DNA from: Pseudophaeobacter flagellatus
GTDB lineage: Bacteria > Pseudomonadota > Alphaproteobacteria > Rhodobacterales > Rhodobacteraceae
NCBI RefSeq assembly: GCF_021228235.1
Contig: NZ_JAJQRG010000004.1
Location: 124,001-188,000, forward strand
Direction of reading: 5' to 3'
DNA length: 64,000 bases
Under the pieces are notes generated by a model. The model was not told where the DNA came from. It did not search any database and saw nothing but the letters and a program-made list of their open reading frames with translations. Shown here piece by piece: positions 25,850 to 34,495 of the stretch (position 1 is the first letter of the stretch; every line of letters starts with the position of its first letter). A program made the position numbers and the translations under genes.

Positions 25850-26923
25850 ATGGACGATCTTAAAGCAAAATACCTCGGGCAGATTGCCGATGCTGCCGAT
25901 GAAAACGCGCTAGAGACCATTCGGGTCGCAGCCGTTGGTAAAAAAGGCGAAGTCGCACTGAAGATGCGCGAGCTGGGCAAGATGACGCCCGAAGAGCGCC
26001 AGGTGGCCGGCCCGGCGCTGAATGCGCTGAAGGATGAGATCAACTCGGCCCTCACCGCCAAAAAGGCCAGCCTTGCCGATGCGGCGCTGGATGAACGTCT
26101 GCGTACCGAATGGCTGGATGTGACCCTGCCGACGCGCCCCTCGCGTCAGGGCAGCCTGCACCCGATCAGCCAGGCCCAGGAAGAGCTGACCGCAATTTTT
26201 GCCGAGCTGGGCTTTTCCGTTGCCGAAGGGCCGCGCATTGATACCGACTGGTATAATTTTGACGCGCTGAACATCCCCGGCCACCACCCCGCGCGGGCCG
26301 AGATGGACACGTTTTACATGCACCGTGCGGAAGGCGACGACCGCCCACCGCATGTGCTGCGCACCCATACCAGCCCTGTGCAGATCCGCTCGATGGAAAA
26401 GATGGGCGCGCCCCTGCGCATCATCTGCCCCGGCGGCGTCTACCGTGCTGATTACGACCAGACCCACACGCCGATGTTCCACCAGGTTGAAGGCCTGGCG
26501 CTGGACAAGGACATCTCTATGGCGAACCTCAAGTGGGTGCTGGAAGAGTTTGTCAAAAGCTTCTTTGAGGTCGAAGATGTCGAGCTGCGCTTCCGCGCGT
26601 CACACTTTCCCTTCACCGAGCCTTCGGCCGAGGTCGACATCCGCTGCAGCTGGGACAATGGCCAGCTGAAGATCGGCGAGGGCGACGACTGGATGGAGAT
26701 CCTCGGCTCCGGCATGGTGCACCCCAAGGTGATCGCCGCTGGCGGCATCGACCCCGATGTCTATCAGGGCTTTGCCTTTGGCATCGGCATCGACCGTCTG
26801 GCGATGCTGAAATACGGCATCCCCGACCTGCGCGCCTTTTTTGATTCCGACCTGCGCTGGCTGCGCCACTACGGCTTCCAGTGCCTGGACGTGCCAACGC
26901 TGCATGGTGGGTTGAGCCGCTAG
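25850..26923 (+). CDS. pheS: Phenylalanyl-tRNA synthetase alpha subunit
   Basis: A 357-residue PheS. An N-terminal coiled-coil precedes the class II core: motif 2 around [17 protein letters not shown] and motif 3 in [25 protein letters not shown] and [20 protein letters not shown] are typical. It forms the alpha2-beta2 enzyme with PheT, charging tRNA-Phe. Unusually, pheT does not follow directly: a terminator, a DUF2513 gene and a repeat lie between. Confidence 0.97.
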   Translation: MDDLKAKYLGQIADAADENALETIRVAAVGKKGEVALKMRELGKMTPEERQVAGPALNALKDEINSALTAKKASLADAALDERLRTEWLDVTLPTRPSRQGSLHPISQAQEELTAIFAELGFSVAEGPRIDTDWYNFDALNIPGHHPARAEMDTFYMHRAEGDDRPPHVLRTHTSPVQIRSMEKMGAPLRIICPGGVYRADYDQTHTPMFHQVEGLALDKDISMANLKWVLEEFVKSFFEVEDVELRFRASHFPFTEPSAEVDIRCSWDNGQLKIGEGDDWMEILGSGMVHPKVIAAGGIDPDVYQGFAFGIGIDRLAMLKYGIPDLRAFFDSDLRWLRHYGFQCLDVPTLHGGLSR

Positions 26924-26952
26924 AACACTTTTTAATTGTAGAAAATTTGGAT

Positions 26953-26981
26953 AGGCTCGCCTCAATTGGCGGGCCTTTTTG
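26953..26981 (+). terminator. Terminator after pheS
   Basis: Stem AGGCTCGCC / GGCGGGCCT with loop TCAATT (one T-G wobble) is followed by TTTTTG. It separates pheS from the DUF2513 gene and from pheT, so pheT must use readthrough or its own promoter. Confidence 0.82.
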
Positions 26982-26996
26982 TTTCTGGAGATTCCT

Positions 26997-27350
26997 ATGA
27001 AGCGCAATGATGATTTGTTGAGAGATGTACTTTTTGAATTTGAAGGGGAAAAAGACTGGCTCATATTACTGCCTGAAACGGGGGATATGAGTGAACGCGA
27101 AAGGATCAGAATGGGGCATGTTCGGCTTTTGTGTGATGCATGTTTTGTTGCTCAGGTGGGAAATGGAACCTATCGGTTAACAAACTCTGGGCATGACTAT
27201 TTGGATGCAATACGAGACGAGGGCATCTGGGAAAAGACAAAAAAGGCAGTTGCTGAAACCGGAGGGTCTGCGGGGCTGGAGCTTGTGAAGAAAGTTGCAA
27301 CTGCCTTTGTGAAAAAGAAAATAGAGGATCATACTGGCTTGGAGCTTTAG
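26997..27350 (+). CDS. DUF2513 family protein inserted between pheS and pheT
   Basis: A 117-residue protein with the DUF2513 profile: MKRNDDLLRDVLFEFE start, a winged-helix-like centre with GHVRLLCDACFV and YRLTNSGHDYLDAIRDEGIWEKTK, and a C-terminal helix. The DNA is clearly richer in A and T than pheS and pheT, which points to horizontal acquisition. DUF2513 genes often travel with phage or mobile DNA; the fold suggests DNA or protein binding. ATG 26997 has CTGGAG upstream. Confidence 0.8.
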   Translation: MKRNDDLLRDVLFEFEGEKDWLILLPETGDMSERERIRMGHVRLLCDACFVAQVGNGTYRLTNSGHDYLDAIRDEGIWEKTKKAVAETGGSAGLELVKKVATAFVKKKIEDHTGLEL

Positions 27351-27385
27351 GTTTGATTTGGCCACCGCCGGGCCGCTTGCGGCTC

Positions 27386-27470
27386 GGCACGCGCCTGCCC
27401 GCCCGTTTTGCCAGAGGCGACCTGCGGTTTGACGGCGGGCGCGTTGCGCCCACCCGGGCAGGAGCGTGCC
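27386..27470. repeat. Inverted-repeat element upstream of pheT
   Basis: The 309-base gap 27351-27659 has no gene. It holds a very GC-rich structured block: arms 27386-27401 and 27455-27470 are complementary at 15 of 16 positions, and between them is a tight hairpin GGGCGC-GTT-GCGCCC at 27437-27451. The layout resembles a small dispersed palindromic element, which may have come with the DUF2513 gene. Confidence 0.55.
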
Positions 27471-27659
27471 TTGGGTCGGGAATACGCGCTACACTTCCAC
27501 GTGAACTCTCTGCAATGACCTCGACAGGTCTTTCCAACACATTTTCTTCGCAGTCTTCCCCATGCTTGCTGAGTAGGGCCAGCAAGACTTGCGCCGGGCG
27601 CTAATCTTTGTCATTGCCTATGCCTGTATACGCATGGCTTGCCATAGGACTCTTGACCG

Positions 27660-30056
27660 ATGAAATTCACTCTTTCCTGGCTGAAAGATCACCTCGACAC
27701 TGACGCATCAGTGGATGAGATCGCTGAAACCCTGACTGACCTTGGCCTAGAGGTCGAAGAGATCAGCAACCCCGGCGATCGGCTCAAGGATTTTACCCTG
27801 GGCTATGTGAAGCACGCCGAAAAGCACCCGGATGCGGATAAGCTGCGGGTCTGCAAGGTGGACACGGATGAGGGCGAGATGCAGATCATCTGTGGCGCGC
27901 CAAACGCGCGGGAAGGCATCACCGTGGTGGTTTGCAAACCGGGCATGTATATTCCCGGTCTCGACATCACCATTGGCGTTGGCAAAATCCGCGGCGTGGA
28001 AAGCTTTGGCATGATGGCCTCTGAGCGCGAGCTGGAGCTGTCGGACGAACATGACGGCATTATCGAGCTGCCTTCGGGCGAAGTGGGCGACCGCTTTGTC
28101 GATTGGCTGGCGGGAAACCAGCCGGCCAAGGTGGATCCGGTGATCGAAATCGCCATCACCCCAAACCGCCCCGATGCGCTGGGGATCTATGGTATCGCCC
28201 GCGATCTGGCCGCGCGTGGTCTTGGCACCTTGAAAACCAAGGATTACGCCCCTGTTGTCGGCAGCTTTGAAAGCCCGATCAAGGTCAGCATTGACGAAGA
28301 TACCCGCGATGGCTGCCCGCTGTTCACCGGGCGTCTGATCCGGGGCGTCAAGAACGGCCCCAGCCCGCAGTGGTTGCAGGATCGGCTGAAGGCGATTGGC
28401 CTGCGCCCGATCTCGACCCTGGTCGATATCACCAACTTCTTTACCTATGATCAGAACCGCCCGCTGCATGTCTTTGATGCCGCCAAGGTCAGTGGAAATC
28501 TGCGGGTGCACCGCGCGGCTGGCGGCGAGGTGCTCAAGGCGTTGGACGAGAAAGAATATACCTTCTCGGCCGGACAGATGGTGATCTCTGATGATAAGGC
28601 GGTAGAGAGCATCGGTGGCATTATGGGCGGCGAAGAGACCGGCTGCACCGAAGAGACCGTGGATGTCTTTGTCGAGAGCGCCTTTTGGGATCACGTACAG
28701 ATTGCCCTCACCGGTCGTGCGCTCAAGATCAATTCGGACGCGCGCTATCGGTTTGAACGCGGTGTCGACCCTGAATTCACCATTCAGGGGCTGCATATGG
28801 CGACCCAGATGATCCTGGATCTTTGCGGCGGCGAAGCCTCGGATGTGGTGATTGCTGGCGACGCGCCCGACCACAGCCGCGCCTATAAGCTGGATGCAGA
28901 GCGGGTGCAGTCGCTGGTTGGCATGGAAATCCCCGAAAGCGACCAGCGTCAGACTCTGACCCGCCTTGGCTTCCGTCTGGAAGGCAACATGGCCCATGTC
29001 CCCAGCTGGCGCCCCGATGTACAGGGAGAAGCCGACCTAGTGGAAGAGGTGGCGCGCATTGCTTCGCTGACCAAACTGCAGGGCAAGCCCTTGTCCCGCA
29101 TCACCGATGGCATTCCAAAGGCGGTGATGACACCGCAGCAGCGCCGCCAGCAGATGGCGCGGCGCACGGCTGCCAGCCTCGGCTATAACGAAGTGGTCAG
29201 CTATACCTTCATCGACCAACCCTCGGCGGCGTTGTTTGGCGGCGGTGATGACGCGACCATGCTGGCCAACCCGATCTCGTCCGAGATGTCGCATATGCGC
29301 CCCGCCTTGCTGCCAGGCCTGTTGCAGGCGGCGGCGCGCAATCAGGCGCGTGGCTTTATGGATCTTGCCCTGTTCGAGGTCGGCCCCGCCTTCCATGGTG
29401 GTGAACCGGGCGAGCAGCACAACCTGATTTCGGGCATCCTGGTGGGGCGCACCGGTCCCAAGGATGTGCATGGCAGCGCCCGCGCGGTGGATGCCTTTGA
29501 TGCCAAGGCCGATATCGAGGCCATCCTGGCGGCCATCGGTGCCCCGGCCAAGGTGCAGATTCTGCGCGGCGCGCAGAACTGGTGGCACCCAGGGCGTCAT
29601 GGCAAGATCTGCCTTGGCCCGAAAAAAGTGCTGGGTATCTTTGGCGAATTGCATCCCAAGGTGATCGCCGAGATGGGCATTAAAGGGCCGGTTGTTGCTT
29701 TTAGCATCTGGCCGGATGAAGTGCCGTTGCCACGCAAAAGCGGCACCACCCGCGCTGCCCTGGCGCAAAGCGATCTGCAGGCGGTTGAACGCGATTTTGC
29801 CTTTGTGGTGGATACCGAGGTCGAGGCCTTGACCCTGGTCAATGCGGCTGCCGGTGCCGATAAGGCGCTGATCTCCGAGGTGCGCATCTTTGATGAATTC
29901 ATCGGCGGTGCCCTGGGCGAGGGCAAGAAAAGCCTCGCCGTGACCGTGCGTCTGCAGCCCAGCGACAAGACGCTGAAGGAAAAGGATATCGAGGCGGTGA
30001 GCGAGAAGATCATTGCCAAGGTGACCAAGGCCACCGGCGGCACCCTGCGGGGCTAG
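27660..30056 (+). CDS. pheT: Phenylalanyl-tRNA synthetase beta subunit
   Basis: A 798-residue PheT of normal length. It has the N-terminal MKFTLSWLKDHLDTD, the tRNA-binding OB domain with HPDADKLRVCKVD and CGAPNAREG, the B3/B4 editing region, B5, the catalytic-like core with RRTAASLGYNEVVSYTFI, and the C-terminal ferredoxin-like anticodon domain (KSLAVTVRLQPSDKTL). It works with PheS. Its distance from pheS (736 bases with a terminator) means separate or weakly coupled expression. Confidence 0.97.
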   Translation: MKFTLSWLKDHLDTDASVDEIAETLTDLGLEVEEISNPGDRLKDFTLGYVKHAEKHPDADKLRVCKVDTDEGEMQIICGAPNAREGITVVVCKPGMYIPGLDITIGVGKIRGVESFGMMASERELELSDEHDGIIELPSGEVGDRFVDWLAGNQPAKVDPVIEIAITPNRPDALGIYGIARDLAARGLGTLKTKDYAPVVGSFESPIKVSIDEDTRDGCPLFTGRLIRGVKNGPSPQWLQDRLKAIGLRPISTLVDITNFFTYDQNRPLHVFDAAKVSGNLRVHRAAGGEVLKALDEKEYTFSAGQMVISDDKAVESIGGIMGGEETGCTEETVDVFVESAFWDHVQIALTGRALKINSDARYRFERGVDPEFTIQGLHMATQMILDLCGGEASDVVIAGDAPDHSRAYKLDAERVQSLVGMEIPESDQRQTLTRLGFRLEGNMAHVPSWRPDVQGEADLVEEVARIASLTKLQGKPLSRITDGIPKAVMTPQQRRQQMARRTAASLGYNEVVSYTFIDQPSAALFGGGDDATMLANPISSEMSHMRPALLPGLLQAAARNQARGFMDLALFEVGPAFHGGEPGEQHNLISGILVGRTGPKDVHGSARAVDAFDAKADIEAILAAIGAPAKVQILRGAQNWWHPGRHGKICLGPKKVLGIFGELHPKVIAEMGIKGPVVAFSIWPDEVPLPRKSGTTRAALAQSDLQAVERDFAFVVDTEVEALTLVNAAAGADKALISEVRIFDEFIGGALGEGKKSLAVTVRLQPSDKTLKEKDIEAVSEKIIAKVTKATGGTLRG

Positions 30057-30088
30057 TGCCTGTTCGGCGCTATCAGATCCAACGCAGC

Positions 30089-30118
30089 AAAACGCGCCTT
30101 TCGGGGCGCGTTTTATTT
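30089..30118. terminator. Terminator after pheT
   Basis: Stem AAAACGCGCC / GGCGCGTTTT with loop TTTCGG, then TATTTTG. The A/T-flanked stem can also serve the convergent LysR gene, whose stop codon overlaps it at 30113-30115. Confidence 0.88.
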
Positions 30119-30991
30119 TGCCGCAAAGAACTCGGCCAGCAGATCATAGACCAGACGAATGCGCCGGCTGCTGTGCAGCTCACGGTGGGTTGTCAGCCAG
30201 ATCGGAAAGCGGATGGGGGGCTGATCCGTCAACAGCCGTTCGACGCCGCTGGAGTGTTCGACAACATCATCTGCCATTGCTCCGATGCCAAAACCCTGCC
30301 GGACCAGCTCCCAGGCTGCGAGCCCGCTGTTGGATCCGATGCGAAAATTATCTTGTGTCAGGTGGATGCCAAGCGGCCTGAGAAATTCGATAGAGCGCTG
30401 GATATCTCCGAAATTTACAAATTCATGGGAAGACAGCGCGGCCAGTGAGCCAGGCTGCCCCCGGCGAGCCAGGTAACTGGGCGCGGCGTAGAAATGCGCT
30501 GTGGCCTCTTGGACCAGACGGGTGATCAGCTCTGGCTGGTCGGGGCGGACATGGCGTATGGCAATATCAGCCTCGCGCCGCATCAAGTCTCGAATGTCAT
30601 TGGCGGCCACGATATCAATGGTCAGACGTGGGGCTTGTTGGCGTAGCGTCTGCAACACAGGCGGCAAGACAAAGGCCGACATCATGTCGCTGGCGGTGAT
30701 GCGGATTGTGCCTTCGATGGACTGGGCCTGCGCACTGGCGGCAAGGCTGAGCCCATCGGCACCGTCTAACATCTTGCGCCCATGTGGTAAAAGTTCGCGT
30801 CCGGCATCTGTCAAGGCAAGGCTGCGCCCAAGGCGTTCAAACAGCATGATCCCTAGATCTGCCTCCAGCGCGGAGACCTGCCGGGACAGTGTCGGCTGGG
30901 TCAGGTTCAGTTGGCGTGCCGCAGCGGACAGCGAGCCGGTTTCGGCGGTGGCGAGAAAGGCGCGGATATGGGTCCAGTCAGGTTTATTCAT
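30113..30991 (-). CDS. LysR-family regulator
   Basis: A 292-residue LysR protein: helix-turn-helix with LSAAARQLNLTQPTLSRQVSALE in residues 16-38, then an effector domain beginning GTIRITASDMMSAFVLPPVL. The subgroup resembles regulators that repress a divergent enzyme gene. It faces away from a methyltransferase gene 87 bases off, the likely target. The effector is unknown. Confidence 0.88.
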   Translation of the reverse strand: MNKPDWTHIRAFLATAETGSLSAAARQLNLTQPTLSRQVSALEADLGIMLFERLGRSLALTDAGRELLPHGRKMLDGADGLSLAASAQAQSIEGTIRITASDMMSAFVLPPVLQTLRQQAPRLTIDIVAANDIRDLMRREADIAIRHVRPDQPELITRLVQEATAHFYAAPSYLARRGQPGSLAALSSHEFVNFGDIQRSIEFLRPLGIHLTQDNFRIGSNSGLAAWELVRQGFGIGAMADDVVEHSSGVERLLTDQPPIRFPIWLTTHRELHSSRRIRLVYDLLAEFFAAK

Positions 30992-31078
30992 GCAAATATG
31001 TATAAGGTGCCCCCGAATTTTGGCAATTTATATGTGGTTTCTGTATGGATAAGCTGTGGCGAAATCAGGAGAGACAGA

Positions 31079-31717
31079 ATGAAAACCGACGCGCCGTTCT
31101 GGGATAAAATTTCCGCCAAATATGCTGAAGACCCCATTCGCGATGAGGCGGCCTATCGTCAGGCGTTGGCGCGTACCCGCAGCTATCTCAAACCTGATGA
31201 TCGGGTTTTAGAATTGGGCTGCGGTACGGGCTCGACAGCAATTGAGCTGGCGAGCCAAGTGGCAGAGATCACCGTTTCGGATCTGTCACAGGGCATGCTT
31301 GCCATTGCGCGGGAGCGGGCAGCCGCAGCCGGGGTGGGCAATATCCACTTTCATCAGGGCAGCGTGGCGGAGGCCCCAGAGGGCACATTTGATGTGGTCC
31401 TGGCGCATAACCTTTTACACCTGCTGTCTGATTTGCAGGCAGCGCTGGCGCTTATCTCTGCGCGCCTGCCAAAGGGCGCATTGTTCATATCCAAGACCCC
31501 CTGCCTGGGAGAATCGCGGGGCAGTGCCAAATATTGGTTGTTCAAGACCATGATTCCGGTGATGCGCTTTCTTGGCAAAGCGCCAACCAGTCCGGTGCAT
31601 TTTTTCGATATCACCTCGCTTGAAGCTGCGATTAAGGCCGCCGGGTTTGAGCTGGTCGAGACTGGCAATTACCCGGTTTCGACGCCGGGGCGCTATATCG
31701 TGGCGCGCCGTCTCTGA
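31079..31717 (+). CDS. Class I SAM-dependent methyltransferase
   Basis: A 212-residue methyltransferase. Motif I VLELGCGTGSTAIELA binds S-adenosylmethionine, followed by the acidic TVSDLSQGML, motif post-I, and motif IV FDVVLAHNLLHLL. The N-terminal FWDKISAKYAEDPI is typical of small-molecule methyltransferases. ATG 31079 has CAGGAGAGA upstream; codons before it fall in the LysR promoter. The substrate is not evident. Confidence 0.88.
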   Translation: MKTDAPFWDKISAKYAEDPIRDEAAYRQALARTRSYLKPDDRVLELGCGTGSTAIELASQVAEITVSDLSQGMLAIARERAAAAGVGNIHFHQGSVAEAPEGTFDVVLAHNLLHLLSDLQAALALISARLPKGALFISKTPCLGESRGSAKYWLFKTMIPVMRFLGKAPTSPVHFFDITSLEAAIKAAGFELVETGNYPVSTPGRYIVARRL

Positions 31718-31786
31718 TTTGCGCTCTGGTGCGGCCGGGCGATCCGACATAGGTCTGGGGCAAACCAACTGGAGCAGGAGCGCAAC

Positions 31787-32236
31787 ATGACACTGAATGT
31801 ATATCTATCCGGCGAGATCCACACCGATTGGCGTGAACAAATCATCGACGGTGCCAAGGGGCTGGATGTGGCCTTTCAAAGCCCGGTGACCGATCACGGG
31901 GCCAGCGACGACTGCGGTGTGGCGATCCTGGGCGCCGAGGACAACAAATTCTGGCATGACCACAAGGGCGCCAAGCTGAACGCGATCCGCACCCGTAAGG
32001 GCCTGGAAGAGGCCGATGTGGTGGTGGTGCGCTTTGGCGAAAAATACAAACAGTGGAACGCAGCCTTTGATGCCGGCTATGCGGCCGCGCTGGGGAAATC
32101 CATCATCGTGCTTAGCCAGCCAGACCATCAGCACGCCTTGAAAGAAGTCCATGCAGCTGCCCTTGCCGTGGCTGAAGAACCGCAGCAGGTGGTTGAGATC
32201 CTGACCTATGTACTGGGCGGCAGCTTGCCAAAATAA
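31787..32236 (+). CDS. YtoQ family protein
   Basis: A 149-residue protein of the YtoQ family, recognised from MTLNVYLSGEIHTDWREQI, SPVTDHGASDDCG, the KLNAIRTRKGLEEADVVVVRFGEKYKQWN block and AFDAGYAAALGK. The fold resembles nucleoside 2-deoxyribosyltransferase-like proteins (sugar-nucleotide handling), but no activity is established. GAGCAGGAGCG precedes the ATG. The GNAT pseudogene starts ten bases downstream. Confidence 0.85.
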   Translation: MTLNVYLSGEIHTDWREQIIDGAKGLDVAFQSPVTDHGASDDCGVAILGAEDNKFWHDHKGAKLNAIRTRKGLEEADVVVVRFGEKYKQWNAAFDAGYAAALGKSIIVLSQPDHQHALKEVHAAALAVAEEPQQVVEILTYVLGGSLPK

Positions 32237-32246
32237 TGGGGCTTGA

Positions 32247-32790
32247 ATGGCAGAGACTGCGATGAAGGTGCCAATTCTGGAAACCGAACGCTTGATCCTG
32301 CGGCCACATGCGTCCGCAGATTTCCCTGATCTGGCCGCGCTATGGGCTGATCCCGAGGTGGTGAAACACATCGGGGGCACCCCTAGCAACCAAGAGGTGT
32401 CTTGGGCGCGCTTGCTGCGCTACATCGGCCATTGGCAGGCCCTGGGCTTTGGTTATTGGGCGATCTGTGATCGCAGTGATGGCCGTTTTCTGGGCGAAGC
32501 CGGATTTGCCCTCTATCACCGCGAGGTGACGCCAGCTCTGCCTATGGTGCCCGAGGCAGGATGGCTGCTGTCTCCTGTCGCGCAGGGGCGTGGGCTGGCA
32601 CGTGAAGCCCTGGCCTGCGGCGGATGAAACCCAGGATTGGGCCGAGGTCGCGGCGATCATTGATCCGGATCACAAGGCATCGCTGCGGCTGGCTTCGGGG
32701 TTGGGCTATCAGCCAAGGGGGATGGCCCGTTACCAGGGCGCAGAGATACAGGTTTTGACACGCCTTAGACCGTCTGCGACATCTGCCTAA
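32247..32790 (+). pseudogene. GNAT acetyltransferase (RimJ-like) broken by a frameshift
   Basis: The first frame, 32247-32627, gives a normal GNAT start (LETERLILRPHASADFPDL) through the acetyl-CoA loop SPVAQGRGLAREAL, then stops at TGA. The rest of the domain continues in the +1 frame, from about 32620 to 32790, with DWAEVAAIIDPDHKASLRLASGLGYQPRG, the standard C-terminal half. A few residues expected at the joint (near AAADAWADE in relatives) are missing, which fits a small deletion. The C-terminal frame is intact, so the damage is recent or a sequencing error. Confidence 0.82.
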
Positions 32791-32950
32791 AGACATAACC
32801 CCCAGATACGCCACCAAGATCTGCACCTAAGGTTGCGGTTTTTGTTTGGTGAAAACCTATCTTTAACTGCCAACCTCTAGATTGCTCGGCAGATATCTCT
32901 CTTTCAGTTGTTTAGGGGCTTCGCCTGTGGGGCTCTAGCGGAAAATACCT

Positions 32951-33403
32951 ATGCAGAACCGTCGCAGCGCGCTCAAATACATTACGCCCAAAGTCGAAGA
33001 TGGAGGGCTGTTCAAAAAAGATCTCGGCCAGTTTCGGGTGGCCTTGGTGCCTCATATCAAGCGCAGCAGCCGGGGGGATCTCGTGATCCGCGGCTATCTC
33101 AATGGGACCGCTGAAGTCTTTGTCATCTTTGCCGGGCGCCGCACCAAAGAGGCCCTGGGGATCGAAAGCCGCCTAAAGGCCATGTTTGCACGCCTGAACC
33201 ATGCGGCGGCAAAATCTGGCTCCGAGCCACCGCAGGTCAACAGTATTCGCCTGGGGATTCATGTGGAAGGATCCTGGCGGCCCCGGTTCCAAAGGGATGT
33301 TTCTGGCTGGGATCACCGCAGCTATCAACTGCTGGCCGCGCGCTGGGCCTATGCTGATGCCGATGGGATGACAAACCTGGGCGGGCGGCCGCCCTTTACC
33401 TGA
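32951..33403 (+). CDS. Hypothetical protein
   Basis: A 150-residue soluble, basic protein starting MQNRRSALKYITPK. It has an ordered alternation of strands and helices (FRVALVPHIKRSS, DLVIRGYLNGTAEVFVIFAGRR, ALGIESRLKAMFARL) and ends GGRPPFT. No family was recognised and no signal peptide is present. The ribosome site is weak (GCGGAAA). Codon choice is like the neighbours, and no overlapping alternative is better. Confidence 0.55.
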   Translation: MQNRRSALKYITPKVEDGGLFKKDLGQFRVALVPHIKRSSRGDLVIRGYLNGTAEVFVIFAGRRTKEALGIESRLKAMFARLNHAAAKSGSEPPQVNSIRLGIHVEGSWRPRFQRDVSGWDHRSYQLLAARWAYADADGMTNLGGRPPFT

Positions 33404-33475
33404 CCGGGGCTGGGCTGTGTACCCGCGCGGACAGATGCAAGCCTACTGGCCTTGCGACTAGATCCGAACGCAAAA

Positions 33476-33496
33476 CACCCCGCCATTGGCGGGGTG
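33476..33496 (-). terminator. Terminator of mscS
   Basis: Nine-base stem CACCCCGCC / GGCGGGGTG with loop ATT; on the minus strand it is followed by TTTTG, 33 bases after the mscS stop. Confidence 0.85.
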
Positions 33497-33528
33497 CTGA
33501 GGCGCATAGACTGAAGGGGTGGTCTACC

Positions 33529-34335
33529 TTATGCGTCGCGTTTGATTTCCACGGTATGTGGGTAGGGGATGGAAATGCCTTTTTTGTCAAAGGCTTCCTT
33601 GACTGCCTGGGTCATGGCGAACTTCACCTCCCAATAATCCGCCGCGTCGCACCACAGGCGGGCGGTCAAATCAACAGAGCTATCGCCGAGATTGGTCACC
33701 CGCACCCAGGGTGCCGGGTCTGTCTTGATACGACCGTCGGCGGCGGCCAGATCAAGGATTACAGCCTTGGCCGCATCGGCGCTGTCGCCGTAGTCAATGC
33801 CAAAGACTAGATCTACCCGGCGCGTGTCGTGATGAGAGAAATTGGTGATGATTGCTCCCCAGGCCTGACCATTGGGCACAATGATCTGCACGTTGTCCGG
33901 GGTGGTCAATTCGGTTACAAACAGGTTGAGATCCTTGACGGTCCCGCTGGTGCCGCCAATGTCGACATATTGGCCAATCTTATAGGGGCGAAACAGGATC
34001 AGCATAAAGCCTGCCGCTAGGTCGCTCAGGGTGCCCTGCAAGGCCAGGCCAATGGCCAGGGTGGCGGCGCCCATCATGGCAACCAGGCTGGTGGCCTCAA
34101 TGCCAAAGATCCCCAGAACAGCAATCAGTACCACGGCCAGCAGGACCCAACGCAGCATGCTGGCGATGAAATTGCCCAGAGTGGCGTCAATTTCCGGAGT
34201 GGAATTGATCCGCTTGCGCACGGTTTCGCTGATCATACCGGCGGCAATCCAGCCGAGGATTAGCACCACCAGCGCCTTTATGCCGCTTAATATCAAGGGC
34301 CAATAGGCCAGTCCGTGTTCCATAACGCTGTTCAT
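33529..34335 (-). CDS. mscS: Small-conductance mechanosensitive channel
   Basis: A 268-residue MscS-type channel with three N-terminal helices. The pore helix TM3 reads LVAMMGAATLAIGLALQGTL, followed by the family signature AGFMLILFRPYKIGQYVDIGG at the membrane/cytoplasm border. The beta domain (TVKDLNLFVTELTTPDN) and C-terminal alpha/beta domain are complete. It releases solutes on hypo-osmotic shock. It is transcribed alone. Confidence 0.94.
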   Translation of the reverse strand: MNSVMEHGLAYWPLILSGIKALVVLILGWIAAGMISETVRKRINSTPEIDATLGNFIASMLRWVLLAVVLIAVLGIFGIEATSLVAMMGAATLAIGLALQGTLSDLAAGFMLILFRPYKIGQYVDIGGTSGTVKDLNLFVTELTTPDNVQIIVPNGQAWGAIITNFSHHDTRRVDLVFGIDYGDSADAAKAVILDLAAADGRIKTDPAPWVRVTNLGDSSVDLTARLWCDAADYWEVKFAMTQAVKEAFDKKGISIPYPHTVEIKRDA

Positions 34336-34423
34336 CTCTGTCTCACTCTTTTTGGTTTGTTTAAGGCATACCTTTTGTCAAACACGTCTGGGCCCCGTCC
34401 CGCAAGGGGAGTTACACGGCAAA

Positions 34424-34449
34424 AAGCCCCCAAACGGATTTGGGGGCTT
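34424..34449 (-). terminator. Terminator of ald
   Basis: Eleven-base stem AAGCCCCCAAA / TTTGGGGGCTT with loop CGGA; on the minus strand it runs into TTTTTG, 47 bases after the ald stop. Confidence 0.9.
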
Positions 34450-34495
34450 GTGAATGCTATGCGGGCCAGGGGGGGGGCTGGCGCGCTGCGCGACC

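Noticed and set aside
27747-28997. 416-codon minus-strand frame
   Set aside because: It lies wholly inside pheT and has no recognisable domain.
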